Assembly (NCBI GenBank): GCA_932521025.1 | Contig: OW051473.1 | Coordinates: 6,200,001 to 6,264,000 of the forward strand | Length of the DNA: 64,000 nt | Direction of reading: 5' to 3' | DNA from: Oscheius onirici | Taxonomy: Eukaryota > Nematoda > Chromadorea > Rhabditida > Rhabditidae | In this document: in pieces, positions 28,180 to 39,705 of the stretch | How the letters are laid out: each line of letters opens with the position of its first letter | How positions within the stretch are numbered: position 1 is the first letter of the stretch | Notes under the pieces: model-generated | Seen by the model: the letters and a program-made list of their open reading frames with translations, nothing else | Told to the model about the DNA's origin: nothing | Databases searched by the model: none | Program-made: the position numbers and the translations under genes

Positions 28180-29272
28180 ATGATATCCTTCCTGGCCCTT
28201 CTAGCGACAGCAGCGGTCGCTGCACAGGATTATACTGTGCCAGAGACTCGACCACCGTATCCAAATGGAAACCCTTCGTATTACCCTGGAAATCAACAGC
28301 CTCCCGTAAGTGGTCCTCATTTTTTAAAAATACTTTATAAGGGACGCCGTCACGGTCATAATCATCGAAGTCGCTCTGACTCTGATTCTCACTCGCACTC
28401 AAACTCACGCTCGCGTTCTCGGTCGGATGAGAGAGACTGTGGTGAATGCGAGAATCTTCGTCATCATTGCCACCACAATGGTGGTCTGGATTGTGTGAAG
28501 CCAAAAACCAGGTAGATTCAAATTGTTCAGTTACCGGTTTTATTTTAGCTACGTATACTCTGAATCAAAGAATAAGGATAGAAAGAGTTGCCGCCAGGTC
28601 GTGATCTCCTGCAACAAACACGGTTTCGCTTATTCTTTGGAGACACCAGACTACGAGCAGTTCTTCAATGGACAAGGATTCAGTATTCTTGCCACCTGTG
28701 GGAGGCATGGAAAGTAAGAAGACCAAGTTCGTAAAAAATAACTTTGCTTCTTAGATGGGAGGCTCGTACTTTGACAGGACAGAAAGCTCATTTCAATCGT
28801 GTCTATTGCGTTCAACAGGCATCTTCTGGATATGGACAAGGAGCTCCTAACCCTCCAGCGTATCCACCTCCGCCTCCAGTCTATCCAAATGTACCTGGAC
28901 CACCAGCTCCTCCAACCTACAATCCTACCCCACCATCGTACCCGGACGAACCATCTACTTCTCAGATTTATCGGTGAAGAGGCTCAGTTTGTGTTTTAAG
29001 AAAAATAAATTTTCTCCGTCTCTCAATACAGCCACTGTAAGAACATGGAAAAGAGTGTTCCTTCGCGCCTTCAAGTTTGCAAACAATATTTGCGCATTTG
29101 TGGACAATGGCCCATGAAGGAATCTGTTACACGTTCGCGGCTGCCGCGGCTGCCAGGCAAGATGACCGTTTGCACTACTTGCATCCATCCATGTTATTCT
29201 ACTCGTACTTCACATGCACACCTGCCTACACCTCGACTATTTATGGTCTCAGGATTTACTACATCTGTGTAG
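28180..29272 (+). CDS. Secreted Cys- and Pro-rich protein, family not recognised
   Basis: The protein begins with a clear signal peptide (MISFLALLATAAVAA, cleavage near AQDY). A Pro/Tyr-rich spacer follows, then an Arg/Ser/His repeat (SRSDSDSHSHSNSRSRSRSD), then a cysteine-containing region. Its Cys motifs include CGECENLRHHC, CVKPK, CRQVVISC, TCGRHGKW and VYCVQQ. A Pro-rich linker (YPPPPPVYPNVPGPPAPP) comes next. Exons are 28180-28305, 28342-28511, 28549-28713 and from 28755. Two ends are possible. Read-through stops at TGA 28975-28977 with AATAAA at 29004. Splicing at GTGAAG (28974) to 29032 keeps frame and adds a Cys-rich exon (HCKNMEKSVPSRLQVC, TVCTTCIHPC) that ends at TAG 29270-29272. 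The product looks like a matrix, cuticle or excreted/secreted protein. The function is unknown. Confidence 0.65.
29004..29009 (+). terminator. Poly(A) signal of the short isoform
   Basis: AATAAA lies 27 nt after the TGA that ends the short form of the secreted Cys/Pro-rich protein. In the long form it would fall inside the last intron. Confidence 0.45.
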
Positions 29273-32200
29273 TTGATTACATTCAGAATTCGTAATCTCT
29301 CTTTCTCAGGGCAATCACTCACTTTCTGCAAAGCTCCCTTTTCAACTGCCAAATTAGTCAAATGATTGGAGAAAACAGCGCTTGCATTAACAATTCATGA
29401 GCGGGCCACACATTCACTCCGTGATTCCTTATCCTGACTTTTCTCTTTCAATTGCTTTGTGACTAATGAAAACGCATCACCCACAATAGGCGGCGGCTTC
29501 CCTTTATTGTTTGGGTCAAAAGAATATTTAGCATTTGCATAAGGTGCCCGTCTGTGGGCAAGCTGCCCTCCTCCGCTGACCGTTCCCATAGTTTGTCAGT
29601 AATTTCATCTTGCCTAAATGACCTTTCTGCAGAAGATATGCCTCATTCGAGTCGTTTTTCCATGGCTTAATGGTGGGATGTGTCTAATAATAAAGGCATA
29701 TGTGTCTGAAGAAGCCCATAGTCATTTGAACATGGCTAAATCCTTTTTTTTCATATATTTGAATAACCTGTTGAATGAGACCTGAAAACGCGAGGCAGAT
29801 GGCTTCATGGAGACTTCAGCGGCGGCATGCCTAATCGCGCTCCGTGGTATTGATACCAGGCGGTCAACTGTGAAACATCATTACGACTCCACGAGTAGCT
29901 CTTTTCGCGAGTATGCACCGAAAACTGGTTTGACAATATGGTTCGGCCGGTAGTAGTGCGGTGTCATATTTCTGGAATTTCTATGCATTAATGCAGACTT
30001 TAGCGGTCGACACTTATCGCCTGGCACTGGCCGTACAGCCGTCCTCCCACTTTGGGTTAGAGTCACTTTCGCTCGAAATATCTTCTTTTTATGCGAGTCT
30101 ATAGGTGGCCGCGAGACTTATTAGTGTATTAGGCCCGTTCGTCCATTGCCTTCAGACCGTCTCCCGGGCCACAAGCCCCAGCGTCAAAAGAATCAACCTG
30201 GCCTGAGCGATATGACATCGCCAGAGAGATGCCGTGAATAAATTAGCCGTTCTAGTTCTAGATTTGGCGTTGTCCTCTTGCTTCTGAATGAGCTCTTATT
30301 ACGCCGGATTTCCTCTTTAGGACTCCGGATTCGGGTTGTGGTTGTGGGCTCTATTCACTCTCTTATTACTTCTTATCCTTTACCTGTCATTTTGTCATAA
30401 ACAGCTGTGAGTTTCACTTGTTGCACCTTGCTGTCAGTGTCATCGAGCCCCGCCGCCGGATGTGTAATCTTCGTATCTCTTTTCACAGGTAACATTTGAA
30501 GGATAATATGCCATCCATCATCTTAGATGTCACAAAATTCAAAACATTTCAATTCTATGTTTTAATTCAAAGAGTGATAGTAATCTGATGACATAAGTTT
30601 CCCTTCAAACTTCCGCTCACTTCCAACTACCAATGTTCATTTCATTAGTGAGCTATACCGGAAAATAGGCATTATCTTTTCTTTTCTATGACTTTCAACG
30701 GCAAGCCCTTCAAAAGAGGCAGCTTCTAACTTTTGATCTTAAATTGACGGCGCCCTAGGCCTGCATAATTTGGTTTTCAATTTATCCTCGTCGACTTACT
30801 CCTACCCACATCTAGCTGGGTTCTTTGCCACAAGTTTCTGCCAATCCGTACCACTTACTGAACATCACATGCTGGGTGTGAAACCACCGCCAACACTTCC
30901 TGAAACAAAGAATTCATGAGTTGATCCTATTTGTCGTGCACCTGCTCCTATTCACACTAAGCAGTGGTTGTAGGTCATTGTTGACAGTCAGAAAGTCCAT
31001 TAATTGCTACGAGACGGTTAATTAAGACAGCGCGCAACTATCACCAAGGTCTTCTTCCCCATAACTATTCTCTCGCTTCTCGAATCGAATGTTCAGTACT
31101 CTTAAGTATATCATGGGAAAGAGACCATTCCCAGGTGTGTGCGTGACCAGAAATGACGAGACTGAGGGTGTAAAACTCAGTTGTAGAACGCGTCTCTTAC
31201 TCATCCCGCATGGGAAAGTCTCATTCTTTGTTTTCCGCCTCGTCCTTTACGGATGTCCTGGACAAAAAAACGCAAAGTTGCGTGTGTCTAAGAGTTCATC
31301 CAGCTGTCCTCTTCAGCCGCTTTCAAGCATTTTCCTTTCAGCGTTCTCATGTTCAAATTATGATGCACTAGTTTTTTTTTCTCGAAAGTAGTTTTAGTTT
31401 CCGATGTTAATTTATGATATTGGGCAGACTATAACACACCATTACCGTCATGATTCCAGGTTTAATTATTAATTTAATCTTTTGTAATGAGCTCTGAGGC
31501 ATTGGTGTAGTTCTAAGAACAAACTAGAACATTTTCTCGCGAACTATCTAAGAAGAAGTAAGTTGTAACAAAGGAGAAAACGAAACCTCATGCTTTCGCG
31601 ACTTTTTATCTTACGATAGACGGTACATCAACGAAACGATATGCATCACTCCGATATTTCAAAAGCGTCTGCTCTTTCCACAAAGCTCTCCCCTTTAATA
31701 GTTGACGCAGTCTGACCCCGCCTTCGCTGACCATTCGGCTGTCCGCAGCGACACATCTCTGCCAGCGGAGAGCTTTTCGTCGCCGGCTGGCCGTCTGTCT
31801 ATCCTGAGCCGGCTCCGTTATTGTTTCTCCTCCGTAATCGTTTCTATTATTGCCATTTCGAGTTGCGCCACCATTAATTTGATCATCGCTTCGCTGGCCA
31901 CTACAGCAAGATTAAAAGAGAGGCGAACCGGTCAGATATCAGAATGACATCTTAGTTTGATGATTTTTGGGCATTAGTCAGCAGTTCTCAGTTTTTCCCC
32001 AAGGACGGGATTAGCACAGTCGCCTCCACTACTTGTCTGTCACCCGTTTCCAGCCAGGCAAGAGTGGAGAAATAGACGTTATTACTCATAATCTTTGCGA
32101 AAGATGAACTTTTAGAGTACTTAAGCTCTCGCGCGTCTTGAATCGTTACCTATTCTTAAACTTGACTTTCTCTGAAAGAAGTAAATTGCAAGGTAAACAG

Positions 32201-34580
32201 GTCCCAATTTTGAGTTTTATGCGGAAACAGAAATTACTGTAATTTAATCAATCTCACACGTTGCTATTCAACCAGGCTGGTAGAAGATCGTTTTTCTCTC
32301 AATAGGCCCATTGCGCGACGGATCAGTGGAGTCAATTGCATAGTTATTGGCTCATCGGTCCTCGAGGTCAGATCTCGGTCATTGTTGTCATGACTGATCA
32401 GTTACTGTCAACAGGCGGTGCCACAGATAATAAGCCAGCTAATGAGGAGAGCTGCATAGTCGCTCACCTATGCCGTAATTAACGATGTCAAAGAAAGTGC
32501 CGCCGTGCACTGTTTTGCAGCGCATCCAGCCATTATGGACGCCTTGTCCTCACACTCCCGCAGTCAATGCAGTGACCGCGAAGAGGTTAATTAAAGGCCA
32601 AAATCTTTGGCGACATATCTTCAGAATATTGTCCAGCTCGCCGTATGATCACTACATGTTGTCGAAACTCAAACGCACGTGCAAGTTGTTTGTTCGCGAA
32701 GACTACAGTGTTCCCGTTTTTCTCTTTTTAAGACGCCTGCCACAGTTCTTTACAACTGCAAACCTTTGCAGCTGCACAATTTCGAAAGTCTGAAGAGTCT
32801 CCGTCTCGCTTTCCAGACATTTTCGCACTAACTTGCGTGTCTAGAACTTATTAAGACCTTCGCACCGTAAAGTGTGGACATATTCTCATGCCAACGACCA
32901 ATAATGCAAATTCATTGGTCATTTGCCGTGAGAATCTTATAATTGTTCCGTTCAACAACCGGGTTTCCATTATGCGGAAGGCATTGCGTTAGCATTCCTG
33001 CCTCGCTTGCCTTTTGCCGTCCCTTCTTCTATCCCGCCTTCAAGTGGTTTTGAGGTTGCATTTCGCGTCTCATTGGCTGCCGTTAGTGATTGTGAGGGCT
33101 AAGGAATCAGTACAGCCCATGCACCTGGGTTCGAGTATGGCCTTGATGCCTGCCATTAATCAAACTGACTACTCTGACACTCAAATGTTTCACCATTACC
33201 CAATTACGAAAGAGTCAGTTTCCTTCTCCTGCTCACTTCTCGCTATATAACTCCAAGTTGCTCGTATTCATCTCGATAAGAGGTCGAATTAATCCTCGCC
33301 AATGACACTATCATTGTTCATTTCAGCGCCTGGTGATCCATGTTCTTTCGGTTTAGCAGAACAGCCGGGATATATAGATAGACGAACAGCTTTGATGTCA
33401 TGGAGCCAATTGCTGCTATCCACCATTCTTTTTCACTCGGTACAGCAAGGGGACAGGTGCGAGCCCATTACTCTTAGCTGCCCCTTCTTCAGCCAGATTT
33501 CCCCGCCCAGCTCTCCCAGAGACGAACCATACGGCTGATGCCTGTCGTTTACGATAACCTTCCGCCAAGTAATCCAATCCTCCTCCTTAGACGGCTCTAT
33601 AAACTGTCATCATATGGCGCAAACTTTCTTTGACGAGGTGCCAGAGTTTACTGCCGTATTTTGCATATCCGGCTGAGACAGGGACAAAGGACAACATAAA
33701 CAGTCGCCTGCATATGTTCTCCAAGGTCAACACACAAGCAGAAATCCGCGAGTGACGAGTACGTCAGATCGCATCAATAGCCGCTGCCCAGTTGGAGACG
33801 TCTTTCTTTGTTTTGTTTTCTTTTCCTCTTCTCAGAATGTTATGCCATCGTGAGATCATTTGAAATCACGTCGCTACAAGGTTTTGCATCATTAGCCAAG
33901 ATGCTGGAAAGCAATTAGTACTCTCGTCGGGTCATAGCCAAATATCCGGCAGCGCAATCAGCACCGCGCCCGTGGGACTGTTTGATATTTAATTATTGGC
34001 GCACGAATGGCTTGAGAAGAGCCCTTCTTGACATAACTTTCACGCATTCCGCTACACTCCCGGGAAAAACTATAGCGTGCCAGGAATGGTCACTCTTTTG
34101 AAACTTGAATCCTGTATACAATTGACCACGTTCTGAGTAGCGTATAAAAACTTCTCTAAACAACAGATTGACTCCGTTTACTATCAGCTCCTCCCCAACT
34201 CTCGTAGTAGGCGCTCATTTGGTGATAAGCTGCAAGGAGTGCAAATAGTCCATAAATGTCAGTGAACCCGCTTCTCTCTTGCAGCTGGCATGGATATTCG
34301 GGATTGAGAAGTACCCTGTATTCACATTGTTTAGTGACCCGAGCGCGACGTTGAGGATTACCCTTAAGATCCCCCGCGGACATCAACATTGCGATTTCTG
34401 TTCAATTCTTCTTCATGTTCCCACCCGTGTTTGATCATTTGTTCTCCGAAACGGGACCCGATCGAGCCGCCCCACCATGAGCAAAAAAATTTCCCTCGCT
34501 GTGCGCAGTGGCAGCTGCATGAACTTTCTGGGTCTTTCATGATACCTCCCCTTTCCTCCATTCATCTACTTATTTTTTCA
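29273..34580. other. Long intergenic region, no recognised gene
   Basis: More than 5 kb without a convincing exon. Open frames are all at or below about 110 codons, lack recognisable motifs, and occur on both strands at about chance density. The region probably contains the distal regulatory DNA and 5' untranslated exon of the RIG-3-like gene; a possible TATA box lies at 34143. Confidence 0.5.
34143..34149 (+). promoter_or_regulatory. Possible TATA box of the RIG-3-like gene
   Basis: TATAAAA about 440 bp before the first coding exon. Because the ATG follows a splice acceptor by only 8 nt, a non-coding first exon is expected, and this TATA element is a plausible promoter for it. This is inference only. 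Confidence 0.25.
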
Positions 34581-34589
34581 GAACATCGA

Positions 34590-37500
34590 ATGAGGTGGGT
34601 ACTGCTTTGTGCGGCCTTGTGGTCGCTAACCATCGCTCAGACCATCACCACGAAGAGTACCACATACAAGGTACCACTTTCCTTTTTCTTTAGTATTCTT
34701 TTAGGTCATGGAAAAGACCTCTCTTGAAATGCCTTGTATTGTGAACGACTTTAACGAGGAAGACTCTTCTGTTGGCTGGTACAAGGGGAACAATCTGATC
34801 ACACTTGATGATGAACGCATGACTGACGATACCCGTTACACTGTTACCAAGGAGGAGATTGGCGTGAGTACTGATCTCGTTTGGTACAAAGCGCAAGTGC
34901 CAGTCGCGAGTAAGATTATCGTGATAGTCGTATCGGCTATAAACTTCAGAGATATGCACATAATCTTGATAATAAATCTCGGCCGACCTTTCCATCAGGC
35001 CATAATCGCAACATTCTTTACAATTTTTTCAGAGTACGTACAACTTCATCCTGACCATCAATGGAGTTGAGCCATACGACAGTGGAGACTATTTCTGCAC
35101 CGTTCCAGGCTCTGCCAACACTACGTTCAAGGTCACAGTCAATTGTAAGTTTTTCACTATCATCGGCTTCTGGAGCAAGTCAAGCAGAGACTCTCTTGCC
35201 TTATCTGGGTTGGGAATCGTCACTAACACCCACATTGCTCATAAATCATCGCTTAATGCCATTCTGAAACGGCCATCCTTTAGCAGCTATAGGGAGAGAG
35301 CAGGAAGATAAAAAGAAACAGGGTACATCAATTAATCTGACAGCTGGTAGATGTTTTCATAGAGAAGGTCGTTTCTTTTCTTTTACAACGAACCAGGGGC
35401 TAATCACTGCTTGAGGACGGCTGAAAAAAGTTTGATGAATATCCGCAAGCAGTGTTTGTGTACCAATGAATCAAAAACGTGGGCACACAAGCTCTGACTC
35501 TAGAGATAAAACATCGTATGTGATTGAAAGGAATAAATAGTGTTACAGCCGTTCGTACAGGTTGTGGGAGTATGAAAAAGAAGAACCTTAATCATTTTTT
35601 TTCTTTCAGCTCCGCCACTTGTTGGTCTGGCTCCGGAAATGCCCGTCTATCATGTCAAAGTTGGTGAGACGAACATTGTCGTCAAGTGCCATGCTCGAGG
35701 AAACCCTACGCCCAAAATCAGCTGGGAGCGACAGGCAAGATTTCACTTTGGTTTTAACTTTACAAGACACAATCTGTTGGCAGCAATCACCTGTTAGAAC
35801 AGACGGCAGGATTACTTCCATGAACTGCCAACCTAATGAGCTGCTAAGCTGATGGTAGCAGGCAGTCTGATAATCCACGCCGACCAATTGCCAAATCACC
35901 ATTATTAGCCGATAATTGAGCACGCGTGTCAAATTCTTGCTATTCTGGAACCAAAACAAAAACGCTTTTGGCCGTTTTCAGGGCGACGATATGCCGGAGG
36001 GAGTTGTGGTCAAGGGATCTTCTTTGATCATCAATAAGGTCGACTCTGTCCACAGTGGATCCTACTCCTGTGTTGGAAAGAACGAAGCTGGAATGGATAA
36101 GCGTACCATCGAAGTCCGTGTAAACGGTGAGTTTTCGTCGTTTCTGGTGCTCAGAGCGTTGTTTGAAGTTCACTTTTTTGCTCACTAATAGCATCGTTTT
36201 CGAGTGTAAAACGTCGTTCCGGCGACATAAAAAACAGAAAGCAACATTTTCCAAAGAAAAAGTTTTAAACGATTAGCATGGTTTTTTGGTGTGTTCTAAC
36301 TCGACTTTTTTCAGATGCCAGCATGCAAGACAGTAAGTTTGAATGTCGTGATGTGATTGTGTCGTGAACCTTCCGGTAATGTTAATCTTTTGATTTTCTT
36401 GCTTTTTTGACACCTTTTTCTTCCGCCTGCGCAATATTTTTAACAGGAGGTCATGCAGCTGGCCCGCTTGATATTGTTTCATTTGTGCCATCTCAGTCAA
36501 AAGGGCGCGATTCTGCAGCTGCCGCCTAACATAAATCGTGTCCCAGGGCACGAATGACCTCGCTTAACTAATTGCCTCCCATCATAAGCGTGAAAGTGAC
36601 CCGAAGGACTTCCGTGAAGGCAAATATTTGTTTGAGCTAAGATTAATAGGTCAGAGATACTCTTTTTCTCTAGAAAAGCCATGGGTGAAAGCTGTGTATG
36701 GAGATGGATTCATTGCTGCCAAGAAGGGAAGCGATGCTCAAATTGTCTGCACCTACGACGGCAGCCCTGATCCTCATCTCGAATGGTTCTTCAATGGATA
36801 CAAAGTCAACGTAGGAAAAATTTTCACATCATTTTAAGAAGTTCTTTTCAGTTCAATGAGGATCGCTTCAAGAATGCCGGTCAGACTTTCCAAAGGGAAA
36901 AGGGATTCACCAAGGCTACTTTGAGCTTGAGCAAGATGAACGAAGACATGTTCGGAGACTACCAGTGCCGCGCTTCGAACAAGCTCGGTTCGGACCAGGT
37001 TGCTGTTCATCTCAGCGGTACGTATTCTTTTCAAGTCGAGCCTTATTGGTCGTCACTATTGAAGTGTGTGTGTTCTGGGAACCATTGAAATGCGTAGTTT
37101 GTGTCAAAACAACATCCATTATTCATGGACTCTTTTGAATCTGTGTGTCGCAAAGGGTAAACTCCAAATGACTCGCCGGTTGAATACTAGGGGATTTTCA
37201 GGTCGTCCCGGACCTCCCAAGTTGGAACTCGACCAGAGTCTTCTCTCATGGACAGTCCGCTCATTCGACGACATTATCGAGTACCGTGTTCATCTCCGTC
37301 TCCAAAAGCAGGACGAGTGGACTCGACACGTTGACATCCGCGTGCACAAGAGTAGGAACTTTTTCTTTAAAGTAAATTTTCGAGTATAGATGACAAGAAG
37401 GGAATTGACAACTGGTCTCGTGAAGTCGATCTCCGAGAATACGTCGAGCCTGGAGTCAAGTACGAAGTCCAGGTGAAGGCCAGGAATGGACTCGGATGGG

Positions 37501-37666
37501 GCTCTTTTGCGAAGGATTACATTACCATCGAGGTTCCTCACGAGGAGAAAGGTCAGAAAGCGCTCTTCTTTTCTAAATAAGTTGGGAGATTTCAGTCCGC
37601 TCCTCTTCCGGTGTTCTGTGCCTGCTCAGCAGTGTCCTCGGGTTCTTCTTCGTTTTCCTCCTTTAA
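34590..37666 (+). CDS. RIG-3/Klingon-like cell-adhesion protein: 3 Ig + FN3 + GPI signal
   Basis: An extracellular neuronal-type IgCAM. Signal peptide: MRWVLLCAALWSLTIAQ. Ig1: MPCIV, VGWYKGN, DSGDYFCTV (34729-35140). Ig2: VVKCHARGNPTPKISWERQ, SGSYSCVGKNEAG (35610-36125). Ig3: IVCTYDGSPDPHLEWFFNG, FGDYQCRASNKLG (36674-37018). FN3: PGPPKLELDQSLLSW to YEVQVKARNGLGWGSF (37201-37550). The C-terminal exon encodes a hydrophobic tail (VLCLLSSVLGFFFVFLL) that ends at TAA 37664-37666 with no cytoplasmic residues, as expected for a GPI-anchor signal. Three Ig plus one FN3 with GPI is the architecture of C. elegans RIG-3, which acts at the neuromuscular synapse, and of insect Klingon. Ig2 and Ig3 are linked through an 18-nt micro-exon (36315-36332) encoding roughly DASMQD. 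The ATG lies 8 nt after a TATTTTTTCAG acceptor. Orthology to RIG-3 rests on architecture. Confidence 0.82.
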
Positions 37667-37966
37667 ATATACCTCTACCCTTCTTGCCGCCATGACCCAT
37701 AACATACCTCCCACTTCTCAGACTTTTATCCCCTCATACTTTCTCTCAGGTTCAGCGGCCTTTCAAAATATGTGTTTCCCCGTTGCCAGTTGTTCGCGAG
37801 GAATAGGGTCTAATTTTGCTTTTTCGCGCTTTTTAGGCACTCTCACTTGAAGCTTTCACTTAGAACGCTGATCTAGCATTTAAATGTTTTCCTAACTTCC
37901 CAAGTTTGTTTTTGAGCTTGAGTTGTGTCTCATCTTCCGGTTCTTTCTCCCCTCCCACCCTTATAT

Positions 37967-37972
37967 AATAAA
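37967..37972 (+). terminator. Poly(A) signal of the RIG-3-like gene
   Basis: AATAAA about 300 nt after the stop codon; a second AATAAA is at 38065-38070. Either could end the transcript before the DOMON gene begins. Confidence 0.5.
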
Positions 37973-38267
37973 GCCTCCGTCTTTTGTATTTCCCTCTTGC
38001 CACGCGTTTTTAATACGTTTGTGATGATTCCCTAAAGATTCCATTGAAATATCATTCTGACTTCAATAAAAATTGTCATATCGTTCCGTTTTTTGGTGCT
38101 GATCGTCAATTATGTCCATGCCAGGTTCCGTGTAGTAGCAGCTTGTAGAAAAAGACAACAATGGAGAAGACAGATGCTACGCGCTGTAACACAGGTAACG
38201 CTCTCCTTCAAGGGGCGTCACTCTTGTCCAAAACTGCCGCCTTCTTTTTGGGCACACACTGTCCATC

Positions 38268-39496
38268 ATGGTTCGCTCCTTGTTAGCCGTTCTCTTTCTG
38301 TCCTTGGGTAAAAACAGCTACACTGTTACAACAGACCTTTAAAAGTTCAGGTTGCGCCGCCAACCCTTGCACTTTCTCCTACGGTAATTACCATGTAACC
38401 TACGGGATGAGAGACGACTCTGTCCATTTCCGTGTCTCTCTGAGTGGAATCCCACAAGGATATTCCGGCTGGACAGCTATCGGATTCGGACAGCACATGG
38501 TACTGACCAATTTGAAGCCTGATTTGATAAATCTCAGAGCACTGGAATTGATGTAATCGTCATTCGTCTAATGAACGGAAGAGTCATTGTGACCGATGAG
38601 TTTGTGCAAGGATTCCAGTCTCCCTATCCTGATAGAGTAAGTTTGGAAAGATATGGATCAGCATTTAGAATTGTTTTCCCGAAAACACTGCATCGCCAGG
38701 CTTCTGTTTTCATTTTTATGGTATTATAGGAACCTGTAACTTAACAAGATAGCAAACCGCTGCAAAGGCCTTTTTAAAAAGTGCTCCTCAAAAATTTAGT
38801 TCGAGTTCTTACTTGAGTTTCTCCAAGTAGCTATTACTGTTTAGCAAAATACTGATAGCAATCAGAAAAAAAACCGTTCTCTTCAGCAAATTTGATGTTA
38901 TCAGTTCTGCGAGTAAGTTTGGCTGTTTGCAGAACTCGACTGAATCAGTTTTCTAGCAAACAGCTGGTCAAGGACTAATCGCAACCGGTTATATTTTGAA
39001 TAGTTTATTACAACCCATTCTTCGGCCTCTATAGCTTTAAATCAAAACCATATGATGCCAAACACGTTTTGTGTCTAGTGGCCATAAATGACCCCAAGAT
39101 GCAACATTCCGTACATAGCTGTCTTTTTTAAGCGTCTGATGCCAGTGGCGCCAAGCCAAATGGTTCCTTATGTTGCGTGTTCAAAAAGTTTCTGTGTTCA
39201 GGGTCAAAGAAAAAGCAACCTTTAGAAAAACCGGCCGTCAAGGTTACTAAAGTAAAAAAACTGTTCAGGTGAATAATGTGATTACACGAGAGGCTAGCTG
39301 GGCAAATGGACAAGTTGTTGCCTCTTTCTCTAGACAGTTAAACACCGGAGAATATCCTTACGATGCTCCTTTGGGTGGCTGCTCCAACTGGCTCTTCGCT
39401 GCCAATATCAACAGAATGAGCCCACAAGGACACCTCTACCATCATACCCAGACTCCGATCTCTCAGACTGTCTGTCTCCAACAGTGCCGCGTTTAA
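38268..39496 (+). CDS. Secreted DOMON-domain protein
   Basis: A short signal peptide (MVRSLLAVLFLSLG) is followed by one DOMON domain that fills the protein of about 155 residues. Family hallmarks are HVTYGMRDDSVHFRVSLSG, GWTAIGFGQHM followed by STGIDVIVIRL, the Asp-rich turn before VTDEFVQGF, and the final strands FSRQLNTG and CSNWLFAANINRM. DOMON domains bind haem or sugars in other secreted proteins such as cytochrome b561 partners and dopamine beta-monooxygenase. No partner domain is present here, so the ligand cannot be named. Four exons are seen; the third intron (38637-39267) is about 630 bp and the others are short. The stop is TAA 39494-39496. A tail with two Cys (TVCLQQCRV) could pair with those in GCAANPC near the N-terminus. 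The gene converges on the SGSM3 gene 210 bp away. Confidence 0.82.
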
Positions 39497-39534
39497 TTAT
39501 AATGCTTTATTCAAATGTCTGTACAGAAATTCCC

Positions 39535-39540
39535 AATAAA
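39535..39540 (+). terminator. Poly(A) signal of the DOMON gene
   Basis: AATAAA lies 39 nt downstream of the DOMON stop codon. Confidence 0.65.
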
Positions 39541-39705
39541 CTCTAGAACCCGGGCGTCAGAAGAGAGATTTGCTAAAGGGAAAGGTCTACACGTCAATTG
39601 GGGCAATGTTTAATGTGGTTGACAACAATGCCAAGACCGTATAGAATAGATACTGTTTTTAGAGAGATGAAAAAACTATGTGGTAGACAAAAATGTACAA
39701 ATAGA

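Noticed and set aside
28130-28504. 124-codon minus-strand open frame opposite the secreted-protein gene
   Set aside because: It is the antisense of the signal peptide and Arg/Ser/His repeat exons, and its composition is explained by that repeat.
33100-33150. GGTTCGAGT-like T-loop suggesting a tRNA
   Set aside because: No pairing T-stem, acceptor stem or anticodon arm can be drawn around it.
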